DNA of 64,000 nucleotides from Mycobacterium sp. E740 (lineage in GTDB: Bacteria; Actinomycetota; Actinomycetes; Mycobacteriales; Mycobacteriaceae), in contig NZ_LZKP01000172.1 in the NCBI RefSeq assembly GCF_001672895.1, forward strand, positions 62,001 through 126,000. Reading direction: 5' to 3'. Under the pieces are notes generated by a model that worked only from the letters and a program-made list of their open reading frames with translations, did no database searches and had not been told where the DNA came from. Both the position numbers and the translations under genes were made by a program. Of the stretch, positions 48,599 through 57,249 are shown piece after piece (within the stretch, counting starts at the first letter, position 1; every line of letters starts with the position of its first letter).

Positions 48599-49525
48599 TC
48601 ACGGCTTTCCGATCGACGACGATATCCTCCCGAAATCGTTGACCGCGTCGTCCAATTGCGGATATGAGGTCAAGTAGCTCGCCAGTTGGCCGTTGTAGCG
48701 CGACCAGCTTCCACCGTCGAGCTCTCGAGCAGACTTCAGCGATCCGTCAGAGCTGAAGTATTCCGGGCTGATTCGCGGATCGCTGCCGTGGACCATCCGA
48801 GACACGAGCAGGTACTGCACATGGTATGGAGTCTGCACGGTCGTCGGATCAGCTTGTACGCGCGCAGTGCGCGCGCCTGCGGAGATCAGTCCGCTCAATC
48901 GAGCGGCCTGGTAGAGGTAATTTCGGACGTCATCCGGTTCATCGAGAGTTGGATTCTTGGCCGCAAAATCTGCAAATGCCTCCTCGTAGGCGGAGGCACG
49001 CTCAGATGCGGCGGTGGTGAATTCATCACCGGCATCACAGGCCATGGCCGCAAACAACTTCGTCGTGGCCGGCATCGAGCCATCAAGGGGATCGAGCGGG
49101 CCGAATCCTGCTGTGTCCGAGGGATCACCGACCATCGCACCGACGTAGGGAATCAGCGCCTTGACGTAGGCGCCGAAGAGCTCCGGATTTCTCGCGGACG
49201 TTTCTGTGCAGCTCTGCGGGTTCGATGAAAGGAACGTTGCAATGGCATGCGCCGACGCTCCGGCTTGCTCGGCGGTCTTCAGGTCAGGTGAGTTCGCGTC
49301 GGCTGGAACCCAGGCAAGTGTCTCCGCCGCCCGCCGGCCGTCATCCGACCACTCGAAGGACGTGATGGCCCGCAAGAACGACGACCCATCCGATCCTGTG
49401 AGCTTCTGCGCCACGCTGCTGGTGTCATGGCTGTCGGGCAGTTCAGGTTCGGCGGCAGAAGAGCACCCGCTGACGACGAGCAGAAAGCCAGTGAACAGCA
49501 GTGTGATTAAGCCTCGAAGCATCAT
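48599..49525 (-). CDS. Predicted lipoprotein paired with the large WXG-like protein
   Basis: A 308-residue exported protein. The signal sequence MLRGLITLLFTGFLLVVSGC has a lipobox (VVSGC) with Cys21 as the lipidation site. The mature part is helical and contains a Cys pair (PQSCTETS and MACDAGDE) that may form a disulfide, with segments DGRRAAETLAWVPADANSPD and LDGGSWSRYNGQLASYLTSY. I do not recognise a named domain. The ATG at 49525 overlaps the stop of the upstream 760-residue protein (ATGA), so the two are co-translated and probably interact in the envelope. Confidence 0.75.
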   Translation of the reverse strand: MMLRGLITLLFTGFLLVVSGCSSAAEPELPDSHDTSSVAQKLTGSDGSSFLRAITSFEWSDDGRRAAETLAWVPADANSPDLKTAEQAGASAHAIATFLSSNPQSCTETSARNPELFGAYVKALIPYVGAMVGDPSDTAGFGPLDPLDGSMPATTKLFAAMACDAGDEFTTAASERASAYEEAFADFAAKNPTLDEPDDVRNYLYQAARLSGLISAGARTARVQADPTTVQTPYHVQYLLVSRMVHGSDPRISPEYFSSDGSLKSARELDGGSWSRYNGQLASYLTSYPQLDDAVNDFGRISSSIGKP

Positions 49526-51804
49526 CGCGGTTGTTCCGGTTGTTCGGTCTGCGGATCGAGCACTTCGGACACTTGGTTGTATCGGTACGCGATCGAATCA
49601 GTCACGTCGACGGCGAAGCTCTGCCCCATTACCGCTTCCGCTGCTGTCGAGAGCCTTTCGTTGTACTCGCCGAAAGTCAGCAGGTGCTCCGGTGCTGCCT
49701 TCTGCACCTCGGCAAAGGACATGATCCGTGCTTCGCCGTTGGCTTCGCGCACGATCCAGTCGGGCGGTATACCGGGTATCTCGACGCCTTCGTTGACGAG
49801 TGCTCCGATGACTTGCGCATTCGCGACCGACGTGGGGAGGTCGGGAGCAATGTAGTTTCCGTTCGCATCTGTAGGGGAGACGGTCGGAGCGGACCCGATG
49901 AATGCGTCCTTCGCCGCTTGCCCGAACACGTCTACACCTGGACCCACCACCGAGCCAACACCCGGGAGGTTGCCTCCCAGACCTTCCAGAATGCTCTTGT
50001 CCATGTCGAAGGCATGCGATTTCGCTTCGTAGACAGACCTTTCCAGCTCGATGCCGTTGAGCTTCTCGTGGGAGAGCGCATTGTGCAGGCCTGAATCGAC
50101 CAGTCCCTGCAGCGTCGCGGAATCATTCAGGTCTCCGGATCGTGACGAGAGCCCGCGCACACGGTTCTCGAAGTCCTCGGTGAAACGCTCCTGCGCAAGC
50201 ACCGCTTGGTGCTGTGCGGCGCCGTTGAACAACACACCCGCCTTTTCGTCGCTGCTCATGACAGAGAAGATCCCCTTGGCGCTCGGCATGAGGCCTTTCT
50301 CGATCGCATCATCTGAATCGGGGGTCTCGAATCCTGGTAGCTGTCCTTCTGACATTCCCGCGATGTTCGGGATATATGGAGTCAGTCCTTCCGCGATCCC
50401 CCGCACGAGGTTTGGATTGATATCGCCGATGGTGTGATGGTTGAGGGCAAGAAGGTCACCGTCGTGCTTTCCGATGTAATCGGCATAAACCTGTGCTGTC
50501 GCCGCAGCGATCCCTGAGTGCGGACCGAGAGCTTCGTGTCCCGTCCAACTGAGCAGCGAACCGGCAGCCGCTCCGTTGTCTTTCCAATAGTGGTGGGTGA
50601 TGTCATGTAGGAAATCCTCGCCTTGTCCACCGGTGATGTGCTCGGCGACGGCCGGGTGATCACGGCCGGCTGAGGAGAAAACTTCAGATACCACCGGATC
50701 AAGGTAGGGGTCCCGCTCGACGTCCTTGCCATGACTGGCCGGGTCCTTCTCCCAGATCGGCGTGTCCATCATGCGGTCAGCCTTATTCAGCATTTCTTTG
50801 TCGAGCTCGGTGCCGGTTTGCAGTGCCGGGTTGCCGTCCCGCACGATCGCTGAGATGTCACTTATGTCTTCGGCATAGAGGACACCGGGCGACTTGACCG
50901 CCTCTTGGACTTTCTGCGGCAACTGGTCGAAGGCCCCTTTGACCATCTGCCCTGAGTCATCCAGAGCGCCGACTTTCGTATCAGTCTTTGGGAAGCTGAC
51001 ATTCGGATTGGTCATCAGCTGCCATGAGTCGCCGATGACGTCCCTATGGCTGCCAAGTCTCTGCTCCGCAGCCTTCAGTTCGTTCACGGACATCCCATTC
51101 TGCTGAGCTTGCATCTGACTCAGGTATGACCCTTCTTCGGGTGACAGGGCCCCTCCCTGCTGGATGCCGCTCAGAACCTTCTCAACCCGTTCAGCTGCTG
51201 CCTGGTCACCCGCAAGCGCCCGACGAACATCCTCCTCAGCCCGCCTCTTCGTGTCCTCGACAGCCTTATCGTCAAGAACATCGCCGCCCCCGCCTTCCTT
51301 GCCGCCGAACCGCTGATTACCCAACGCGTGAAACTCGCGCTCCAACAACCCGATTCGTCGGCCGACATCGTGGGCCTCGGCATTCGACAGCAGCATGATC
51401 TCCTGCAGTTGCGAAAGTCCCCGCTGGGCGATGACCATGCGCAACTGGTCGCCGTTCTTGCCCGGCGGAACGCTGTCGGCGGCGTCCACGACCCACCTGC
51501 GCAAACCTTCGAGGCTGCGGCGCCCCGCATCGACCGACCTCGCCGAATTGTCGACCTCGGCGGCCAACCTTCGGTCCAGGTCGGCCAGTTGGCCGATGAC
51601 GCGCCGATGCTCCGTGTTGGCCTCGGCGTACTTGGTGGCCGCGCCGCCGCTCCATCGCGAGCCGGGCGCGGCGGAGTCGAGGTTCGACTGCAACCCCCGC
51701 AGCATGCCGCTGTTGTCGTACTGCGCACCGGTCTGTGGGGCGCCCTCACCGTAGGTCACGCGCGCGTCGGACCACGTCGTCAGGAACGCCTCGATCGAAC
51801 TCAC
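49522..51804 (-). CDS. Large helical protein with WXG/EspA-like N-terminus
   Basis: A 760-residue protein. The N-terminal 120 residues form a helical hairpin with GSRWSGGAATKYAEAN (a W-x-G turn followed by a Y-x-x-x-D/E-like motif) and long charged helices (QLADLDRRLAAEVDNSARSV), as in EspA/EspE and other type VII secretion-associated proteins. The middle is a long helical region with acidic and Asp/Gly-rich parts (FLHDITHHYWKDNGAAAGSL, HHTIGDINPNLVRGIAEGLT). The C-terminus (EYNERLSTAAEAVMGQSFAV) lacks a known toxin motif. It resembles large TPR-region proteins of mycobacteria. It is coupled to a lipoprotein gene. Secretion and function are inferred. Confidence 0.65.
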   Translation of the reverse strand: MSSIEAFLTTWSDARVTYGEGAPQTGAQYDNSGMLRGLQSNLDSAAPGSRWSGGAATKYAEANTEHRRVIGQLADLDRRLAAEVDNSARSVDAGRRSLEGLRRWVVDAADSVPPGKNGDQLRMVIAQRGLSQLQEIMLLSNAEAHDVGRRIGLLEREFHALGNQRFGGKEGGGGDVLDDKAVEDTKRRAEEDVRRALAGDQAAAERVEKVLSGIQQGGALSPEEGSYLSQMQAQQNGMSVNELKAAEQRLGSHRDVIGDSWQLMTNPNVSFPKTDTKVGALDDSGQMVKGAFDQLPQKVQEAVKSPGVLYAEDISDISAIVRDGNPALQTGTELDKEMLNKADRMMDTPIWEKDPASHGKDVERDPYLDPVVSEVFSSAGRDHPAVAEHITGGQGEDFLHDITHHYWKDNGAAAGSLLSWTGHEALGPHSGIAAATAQVYADYIGKHDGDLLALNHHTIGDINPNLVRGIAEGLTPYIPNIAGMSEGQLPGFETPDSDDAIEKGLMPSAKGIFSVMSSDEKAGVLFNGAAQHQAVLAQERFTEDFENRVRGLSSRSGDLNDSATLQGLVDSGLHNALSHEKLNGIELERSVYEAKSHAFDMDKSILEGLGGNLPGVGSVVGPGVDVFGQAAKDAFIGSAPTVSPTDANGNYIAPDLPTSVANAQVIGALVNEGVEIPGIPPDWIVREANGEARIMSFAEVQKAAPEHLLTFGEYNERLSTAAEAVMGQSFAVDVTDSIAYRYNQVSEVLDPQTEQPEQPR

Positions 51805-51828
51805 CGAACAAGTATCCCAGCACCCGAA

Positions 51829-53712
51829 CTACCTCGGTGCCACGAATCCGACCGGCCCGGACGCGATGCAGACCGACAGCGCGGCCGTGTTCGCGCGCAC
51901 GTCGATCGCGTCCCCCGCGCCCGGCAGGCGGACGAACACCCGGTTCAGCCCTGGGCGCACCGGCACCTTGACCTCGTGCCCTTCCGACAGCGACATCTTC
52001 ATCGACCCGTCGCTGTTGGCCAGATAATTGATCTCCGCCGTCCAGTCCGCAGGCAGCAGCGGGCCGTCCAACGGCATCCGGACCGGGACATCGGGCTGAA
52101 CCAGATAGCCGCAGTTTGGAGCCGGCCCCGGCGCGATGCTGCGCACCCAGGTGACCTTCGCGCCGACCACTCGACCGGCATTGTCCACCATGCGCAGTTC
52201 CGTTGTCGCCGGCGCGAACTCGGGGCGGGGATGCAACAGCGCGAACATGTAGCTGGCGCGGTTCTCTGGTCCTACCACCCGCTGCAGCACCATCGGGTCG
52301 ACCTCCTGGTCGAGCATCGGCGCATCGGACAATCGGGCGGCGTCGGCCAACCCGGCCACCGCGTTCTGCAGGTACGCCCGCGTCGGGTTGTCACGCCAAC
52401 TCGTCATGAACGTCGCCGTCGAGTACGCGCTGCTAGCGACGAACGCGACGGCGATCGTCCAGATCACCGCGGTACGTCCGCGTGACGCGTCCAACCACTC
52501 TGAGCCGGCCCGGTTCGGTGCGCACAGGCCCACCGCCGCCAGCAACGCCAGCACAACGACGAGATCTGGGAGGTAGCGCAGTGTCTGCGCCAATTCCAAC
52601 GCGGTGAACTGCGACGAGCGCATCAAGTAGATGGGAATCTGACAGGCCACCGCGTATCCGCCCGCCACCAGCCACACCGCACCGATTCGCTTCTTGCGCG
52701 ACATCGAAACCGCCACCGCCGCAGCCAGTGCCACCGCCCCCAGCACGATCGCCGTCAACGGCGGCGTGGCCCACGGCGACGCCGGCGCCCAGCGTTGCCA
52801 GTCCCACGGGCCGCCGACGAGCCCCGGCAGGATGCCGTGCGTCACCGACCGCGATAGCAGGTCCCACGTCATCGACAGATCCAAACTCCAGCGCTTCTGG
52901 TCGACCACGACCATGTACAGCACGGCCCATCCGGCCGTCATCACCAGCGACGGCACCCAGAGACGTACACCGTTGTGCCACACGTACTTCACCGAGCCAG
53001 CGTCTGTGACGTACGCCAGCAACGCGACCACCGCGAATGCGACGAACGGGATGATCGCAGCCTTCTCGAAGAACAACAGTCCGCCGGCGTACACCAGCAG
53101 TCCCGTGAAGACATAGCGCTGTCTTCCGGTGCTCGACAACAGAATGGCGTCGCCGCACACCCACGCCATCGCGGCGAGCATCGGCAGCGAGTTGAGTGCC
53201 GCTGCCCACCAAGCGAATCCGGGCACGGCCAGCGGGGTGAACAACGCGAACGTCAAGGGCCACAGCAACAACGGCCGCCAGCCGAGGATGATGTGCAGCG
53301 TCCGTAGTAGCGCCAACGACGCCAGCAACTGCAGGACGAGTAGGCTGATTGCAGGACCGATCCAGTTCAGCGGTGCCAGCCGAGTGATGCCGCCCGCGAC
53401 GAGGAACGCACCGGGCATGACGTGGCCGTCGTGGTCGTCGAACAGATACGCCGGCGACAGCAGTGACTGCGTGCCCGCGCGGCCGATGAGAATCAAGTCG
53501 TCCCAGTAGAAGTAACCGCCGAACGCCAAGACCGCCCGGATCGCCAACTGCACGACGATCAGGGCGAGAGCGGCGCGAGCGACCCAGCCGCCCCGCGCAG
53601 AGTTACCGCGGATGCGCGTCCCCTGCTTGCCGGCGGGCGTCCCACGCGGTGCGCACCATCTCCTCCAGTGAGTGCCGCATCCGCCAGTCCAGATCCCGCG
53701 CCGCCAGCTCAC
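51829..53712 (-). CDS. Polytopic membrane protein (Rv3635 type), start uncertain
   Basis: About 590-630 residues with some ten to eleven transmembrane segments, beginning ALALIVVQLAIRAVLAFGGY, then FYWDDLILIGRAGTQSLLSP and DDHDGHVMPGAF, which look like the acidic first loop of a GT-C-fold glycosyltransferase. The C-terminal 170 residues are periplasmic and beta-rich (WTAEINYLANSDGSMKMSLS). Rv3635 orthologues are unassigned. No ATG/GTG is near the first membrane helix: GTG 53712, given here, lies 110 bases inside galE, and a rare ATC start near the galE stop is possible. It is tightly linked to galE, supporting a surface-glycan role. Confidence 0.75.
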   Translation of the reverse strand: MSWRRGIWTGGCGTHWRRWCAPRGTPAGKQGTRIRGNSARGGWVARAALALIVVQLAIRAVLAFGGYFYWDDLILIGRAGTQSLLSPAYLFDDHDGHVMPGAFLVAGGITRLAPLNWIGPAISLLVLQLLASLALLRTLHIILGWRPLLLWPLTFALFTPLAVPGFAWWAAALNSLPMLAAMAWVCGDAILLSSTGRQRYVFTGLLVYAGGLLFFEKAAIIPFVAFAVVALLAYVTDAGSVKYVWHNGVRLWVPSLVMTAGWAVLYMVVVDQKRWSLDLSMTWDLLSRSVTHGILPGLVGGPWDWQRWAPASPWATPPLTAIVLGAVALAAAVAVSMSRKKRIGAVWLVAGGYAVACQIPIYLMRSSQFTALELAQTLRYLPDLVVVLALLAAVGLCAPNRAGSEWLDASRGRTAVIWTIAVAFVASSAYSTATFMTSWRDNPTRAYLQNAVAGLADAARLSDAPMLDQEVDPMVLQRVVGPENRASYMFALLHPRPEFAPATTELRMVDNAGRVVGAKVTWVRSIAPGPAPNCGYLVQPDVPVRMPLDGPLLPADWTAEINYLANSDGSMKMSLSEGHEVKVPVRPGLNRVFVRLPGAGDAIDVRANTAALSVCIASGPVGFVAPR

Positions 53713-54580
53713 CGGAGGCGACGATGCGCGCGGGATCGCCCGGACGGCGCGGGGCGATGGCCGGTTCGAATTCGAATCCCGTGACATCGCGCACCGTCGA
53801 CATGATCTCGCGCACCGATGTGCCGCTGCCGCTGCCGAGGTTGTAGACGGGTTCGATCGGTTCGCCGGTGGTCAACCGCTTCGCGGCGGCGACGTGCGCG
53901 AGCGCCAGATCCGACACGTGAACGTAGTCGCGAACGCACGTGCCATCGGGAGTCGGGTAGTCGGCACCGTTGATCCGCGGGGTCTCGCCGCGGCAGAGCA
54001 TGTCGAACACGAGCGGGAAAAGGTTGTGTGGGCTGACGTCGAACAACTCCGGCGAACCCGACCCCACCACGTTGAAGTAGCGCAGGCTCGTATGCCGTAA
54101 CCCCGACGCGCGGGCAGCATCGCGAATCATCCACTCGCCCACGAGCTTACTGACGCCGTATGGTGATTCGGGCGCTGTCGGCGTCTGCTCGGTGACCAGG
54201 TCGACGTCTGGGGTGCCGTACGTGGCTGCGCTGGACGAGAACACCAGCATGCCCGTGCCGGTCGCTTCCATCGCTTTGAGGAGAGTGACCATCGCCGAGA
54301 CGTTCTGCTCGTAGGTGTGTATCGGTCGTTGCACCGAGACGCCCGCGTATTTGAAGCCCGCGATATGGATGACACCGGCGACGTCATGCTCCTCGAGCGC
54401 ACGGGTGACGAGTCGTTCGTCGAGCAGGCTGCCGCGCACCAGCGGAACAGTCGAGGGAACGAATCGCTCGAGCCCGGTGGAGAAGTCGTCTAGCACCACG
54501 ACGGGCAGATCGGCTTCCGAGAGAGCACGGACCACATGCGAACCGATGTATCCCGCGCCGCCCGTCACCAGCCAAGTCAT
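53603..54580 (-). CDS. galE: UDP-glucose 4-epimerase
   Basis: A 325-residue extended SDR enzyme (galE1/Rv3634c position). The NAD site is MTWLVTGGAGYIGSHVV, the catalytic residues are in FSSSAATYGTPD and SPYGVSKLVGEW (Tyr-x-x-x-Lys), and the substrate region is RYFNVVGSG and DGTCVRDYVHVSDLA. It interconverts UDP-glucose and UDP-galactose for arabinogalactan and other glycans. ATG 54580 is preceded by GTGAGGAAG and gives the normal N-terminus. The adjoining membrane-protein gene overlaps its 3' end. Confidence 0.93.
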   Translation of the reverse strand: MTWLVTGGAGYIGSHVVRALSEADLPVVVLDDFSTGLERFVPSTVPLVRGSLLDERLVTRALEEHDVAGVIHIAGFKYAGVSVQRPIHTYEQNVSAMVTLLKAMEATGTGMLVFSSSAATYGTPDVDLVTEQTPTAPESPYGVSKLVGEWMIRDAARASGLRHTSLRYFNVVGSGSPELFDVSPHNLFPLVFDMLCRGETPRINGADYPTPDGTCVRDYVHVSDLALAHVAAAKRLTTGEPIEPVYNLGSGSGTSVREIMSTVRDVTGFEFEPAIAPRRPGDPARIVASGELAARDLDWRMRHSLEEMVRTAWDARRQAGDAHPR

Positions 54581-54643
54581 CCGAACTTCCTCACCGTAGA
54601 ACGCAGCCAGCATACGTATCCCCGGATATGCCCTGCACCGGCG

Positions 54644-55921
54644 TCATCGCGCGCCTCGACGTGACAGCGCGACCAGGTGCACCGCAATGCCGACCACCGG
54701 CCCGCACAGCAGCGCGATCACCGTGCGGGTCGGCAGGTCGAGCGGCAGCAACAGCAGCAGCGTCGACGCCACGGTGGCCGACACCCAGCCCAGCGAATAC
54801 GCCCGGTGCAGGGCCGCTGCCACCGCGGCGGCACCGGTCAGCGTGAGCAACGCGATGGCGGTCGCTGCGCCGGTCAACCACGCCAGCAGGGCCCCGTCCG
54901 CTCGGTATTGCGCACCGAACCCGCTGCGCAACAACCACGGTCCGATCAGCCAGGCCGCCAGTACGCCGAGCAGGCCCACGCCGGTCACGATCACCGCCGG
55001 AGTCACCAGGGCCCGCATTCGGTGCGCGCGCCGGTCGACGAAGTGGGCGATCAAGTTGCCCTGCATCGCGGTCAGCGGAACCAGCAGCGGTGCGCGCGTC
55101 AGCGTCACCGCCAGGATCACCACACCGCCTGCAGCACCCAATTCATCGGAGGTTGCCTTGAGCAGCACGGGAAAGCCCATCACCAGGATCGCGCTCGCCG
55201 CCGCCGCTGCGATCGAATGCGATGCGCCCCGCAGGAACGCCGCGGTGCCGACCGGCGTCAGCACCCCCGCGGCACTTCGGGTCGCGGGCGAGGCGATCAG
55301 CATGAGCAGCCACGCCACCGCCCCAGCGACGGTGGCCCACAGGTAGCCGACCAGACCCCAGCCGATCAAGAACGTCGCGAGCGCCACCACCACCCGCAGG
55401 ATCGCATCGCTGACCATCAGCGACCCGTAAGCCGTCCACCTGTTCAAGCCCGCCAGTACGCCGAGTAACGTTGCGTGCAAACAGAACCCGGCAAGCCCGA
55501 CAGCCAGCAGCACGACCGAAAGCCAGCGCGACTCGACGAACACGTGCCCCGACCACAGCGGCGAACTGACTGCGATCGCCGCCGCTGACACGAGACCCAC
55601 CACAGCGGCCACCCGAACCGGGTGGGTGTGCGGCCCGTCAGACACGGCTCCTGCGGCGGTGCGCACCTCCCTGGTGGCCTCCTGCAACAGGCCGAACGCC
55701 GCACCCGTCGCCAGGCCGAACGCTCCCCAGAACACCCCGAACACCGAGAAACCCGCAGGCTCGAGATCGCGGGCGGCCAGATAGAGCACCGCGTAACCGC
55801 ACAGCGCAGTGACGGCGGTCGCGGCGCCGACCCGGGCGACGCTGCTGCGCGCCGCCGGACCGGTCGATGATGTGCCGCCGACGCTGAGCGCATCGAACGG
55901 CGCGCCGGCCGCCTCGGTCAC
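54644..55921 (-). CDS. Polytopic flippase-like membrane protein (Rv3630 type)
   Basis: A 425-residue protein with about twelve hydrophobic segments (for example AVLYLAARDLEPAG, FGLATGAAFGLLQEA, LLMLIASPAT and LLGVLAAWLIGPWLL), in the pattern of the MATE/MVF/polysaccharide-transporter superfamily. It has few soluble loops and no signal peptide. The GTG start at 55921 overlaps the stop of the metallopeptidase gene (GTGA), placing it third in the operon headed by the Pls-like synthetase. It could export a product, or lipid-linked sugar, made by the neighbours; this is inferred from the coupling only. Confidence 0.75.
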   Translation of the reverse strand: MTEAAGAPFDALSVGGTSSTGPAARSSVARVGAATAVTALCGYAVLYLAARDLEPAGFSVFGVFWGAFGLATGAAFGLLQEATREVRTAAGAVSDGPHTHPVRVAAVVGLVSAAAIAVSSPLWSGHVFVESRWLSVVLLAVGLAGFCLHATLLGVLAGLNRWTAYGSLMVSDAILRVVVALATFLIGWGLVGYLWATVAGAVAWLLMLIASPATRSAAGVLTPVGTAAFLRGASHSIAAAAASAILVMGFPVLLKATSDELGAAGGVVILAVTLTRAPLLVPLTAMQGNLIAHFVDRRAHRMRALVTPAVIVTGVGLLGVLAAWLIGPWLLRSGFGAQYRADGALLAWLTGAATAIALLTLTGAAAVAAALHRAYSLGWVSATVASTLLLLLPLDLPTRTVIALLCGPVVGIAVHLVALSRRGAR

Positions 55922-57249
55922 GGTGGGTCCAAGGCGGGCAACGCGGTCGAGTACAGCCAGTCGTCCCACAGCGGCCGCAGCGACTCGTTCGTGTAATGCG
56001 ACGCCAGCCCGGTGAAATCGTCAGTAACCACTGAGCTGTGCCGGTAGCGCTCAGTCCAATCACGCAGCAGGGCGAAGAAATTGGAGTCGCCCACCCTGCG
56101 TCGCAACACGTGGAGCGTCAACGCGCCACGCTTGTACACCCGGTCGTCGAACATGTCACGCGGTCCCGGATCGGCGAGCACGAGATCCTGCGCAGCCGAG
56201 GCCAGTCGGCGGTGGTAATGGTGCGCCCAGTCATGAGCGCTGCGGCCACCCGAATTCTCCGACCACAACCATTCGGCGTAGCAGGCGAATCCCTCGTGCA
56301 GCCAGATGTGCCGCCACCGCTTCGCGGTCACCGAGTTGCCGAACCACTGATGCGCAAGTTCGTGTGCGATGAGTCGCTCGGCGCCCCGCCTCCCGTCACA
56401 GTGGTTGGCCCCGAATATCGAAACACCTTGCGCTTCAAGCGGTATCTCGAGGTCGTCATCGGTCACGACGACGGTGTACCCCTCGTCCAACGGGTATGGT
56501 CCGAACAATTCGACGAACAGCTTCATCATCTGCGATTGGCGTGCGAAGTCGTGCTCGAAGTTCTCCCGCAACCGCTCCGGCAGCACGGCGTGCATGGGTA
56601 CGCCGTTCTTAGCCATGCGGTGCCGGTCATACAACCCGACCTGCAAGGTGACCAGATACGTCGACGTCGGCTCCGGTAGCTCATAGGTCCACGTCGTCAT
56701 TCCGGCCCGCGCCCGCCGGCTCACCAACGCGCCGTTGGCGACTGCGTGATACGGGCTCTCAGTCGTGACCTGGATGCGGTAACTCGCCTTGGAGCTCGGG
56801 TGGTCATCGCAGGGGAACCAGGTCGGCGCCCCGTTCGGCTGACCGGCGACGAGCACGCCGTCCGTCAGCTCCTCGAATCCCACATCGCCCCACAGCGAAC
56901 GGGTCGGCCGCGGGGCGCCCCCGTAGCGCACGACGACCGTCATGGCCGCGCCGGCCGGCAGCGCCTCGCGCAGTGCGACGTACAGCTTGCCTGACGAGGT
57001 CCGAAACTGTTGCGGACGACTGCCGTTCACGCTCACCTTCGTCACCGACAACGTCTCGGACAGGTCGAGCGTGAACGTGCGCAACGACGCAAGCGACACC
57101 GCGGTGACGGTGGCCGTGCCGGCAAGCCGGTTGATGGCGACCTTGTAGTCGAGGTCGAGTTCGTAGCGCGAGACCCGATACCCGAAGTTGCCGCTGGCCG
57201 GCACGTAAGGGTCGATGACCGGAGCCGACCTCTTCTTGGTTCTCGTCAC
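55918..57249 (-). CDS. M1-family zinc metallopeptidase, PldII-like
   Basis: A 443-residue gluzincin. The zinc site is LIAHELAHQWFGN (HExxH at 296-300) with the third ligand Glu in IWLHEGFACY, 19 residues later, as in M1 aminopeptidases; PLEAQGVSI replaces the GAMEN exopeptidase motif. The N-terminal beta domain (ELDLDYKVAINRLAGTATVT) is typical of the family. There is no signal peptide. Streptomyces albulus has, beside its epsilon-poly-lysine synthetase gene, a gene for the zinc-dependent polymer-degrading enzyme PldII; the same arrangement is seen here. GTG 57249 overlaps the synthetase stop (GTGA). Confidence 0.87.
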   Translation of the reverse strand: MTRTKKRSAPVIDPYVPASGNFGYRVSRYELDLDYKVAINRLAGTATVTAVSLASLRTFTLDLSETLSVTKVSVNGSRPQQFRTSSGKLYVALREALPAGAAMTVVVRYGGAPRPTRSLWGDVGFEELTDGVLVAGQPNGAPTWFPCDDHPSSKASYRIQVTTESPYHAVANGALVSRRARAGMTTWTYELPEPTSTYLVTLQVGLYDRHRMAKNGVPMHAVLPERLRENFEHDFARQSQMMKLFVELFGPYPLDEGYTVVVTDDDLEIPLEAQGVSIFGANHCDGRRGAERLIAHELAHQWFGNSVTAKRWRHIWLHEGFACYAEWLWSENSGGRSAHDWAHHYHRRLASAAQDLVLADPGPRDMFDDRVYKRGALTLHVLRRRVGDSNFFALLRDWTERYRHSSVVTDDFTGLASHYTNESLRPLWDDWLYSTALPALDPP

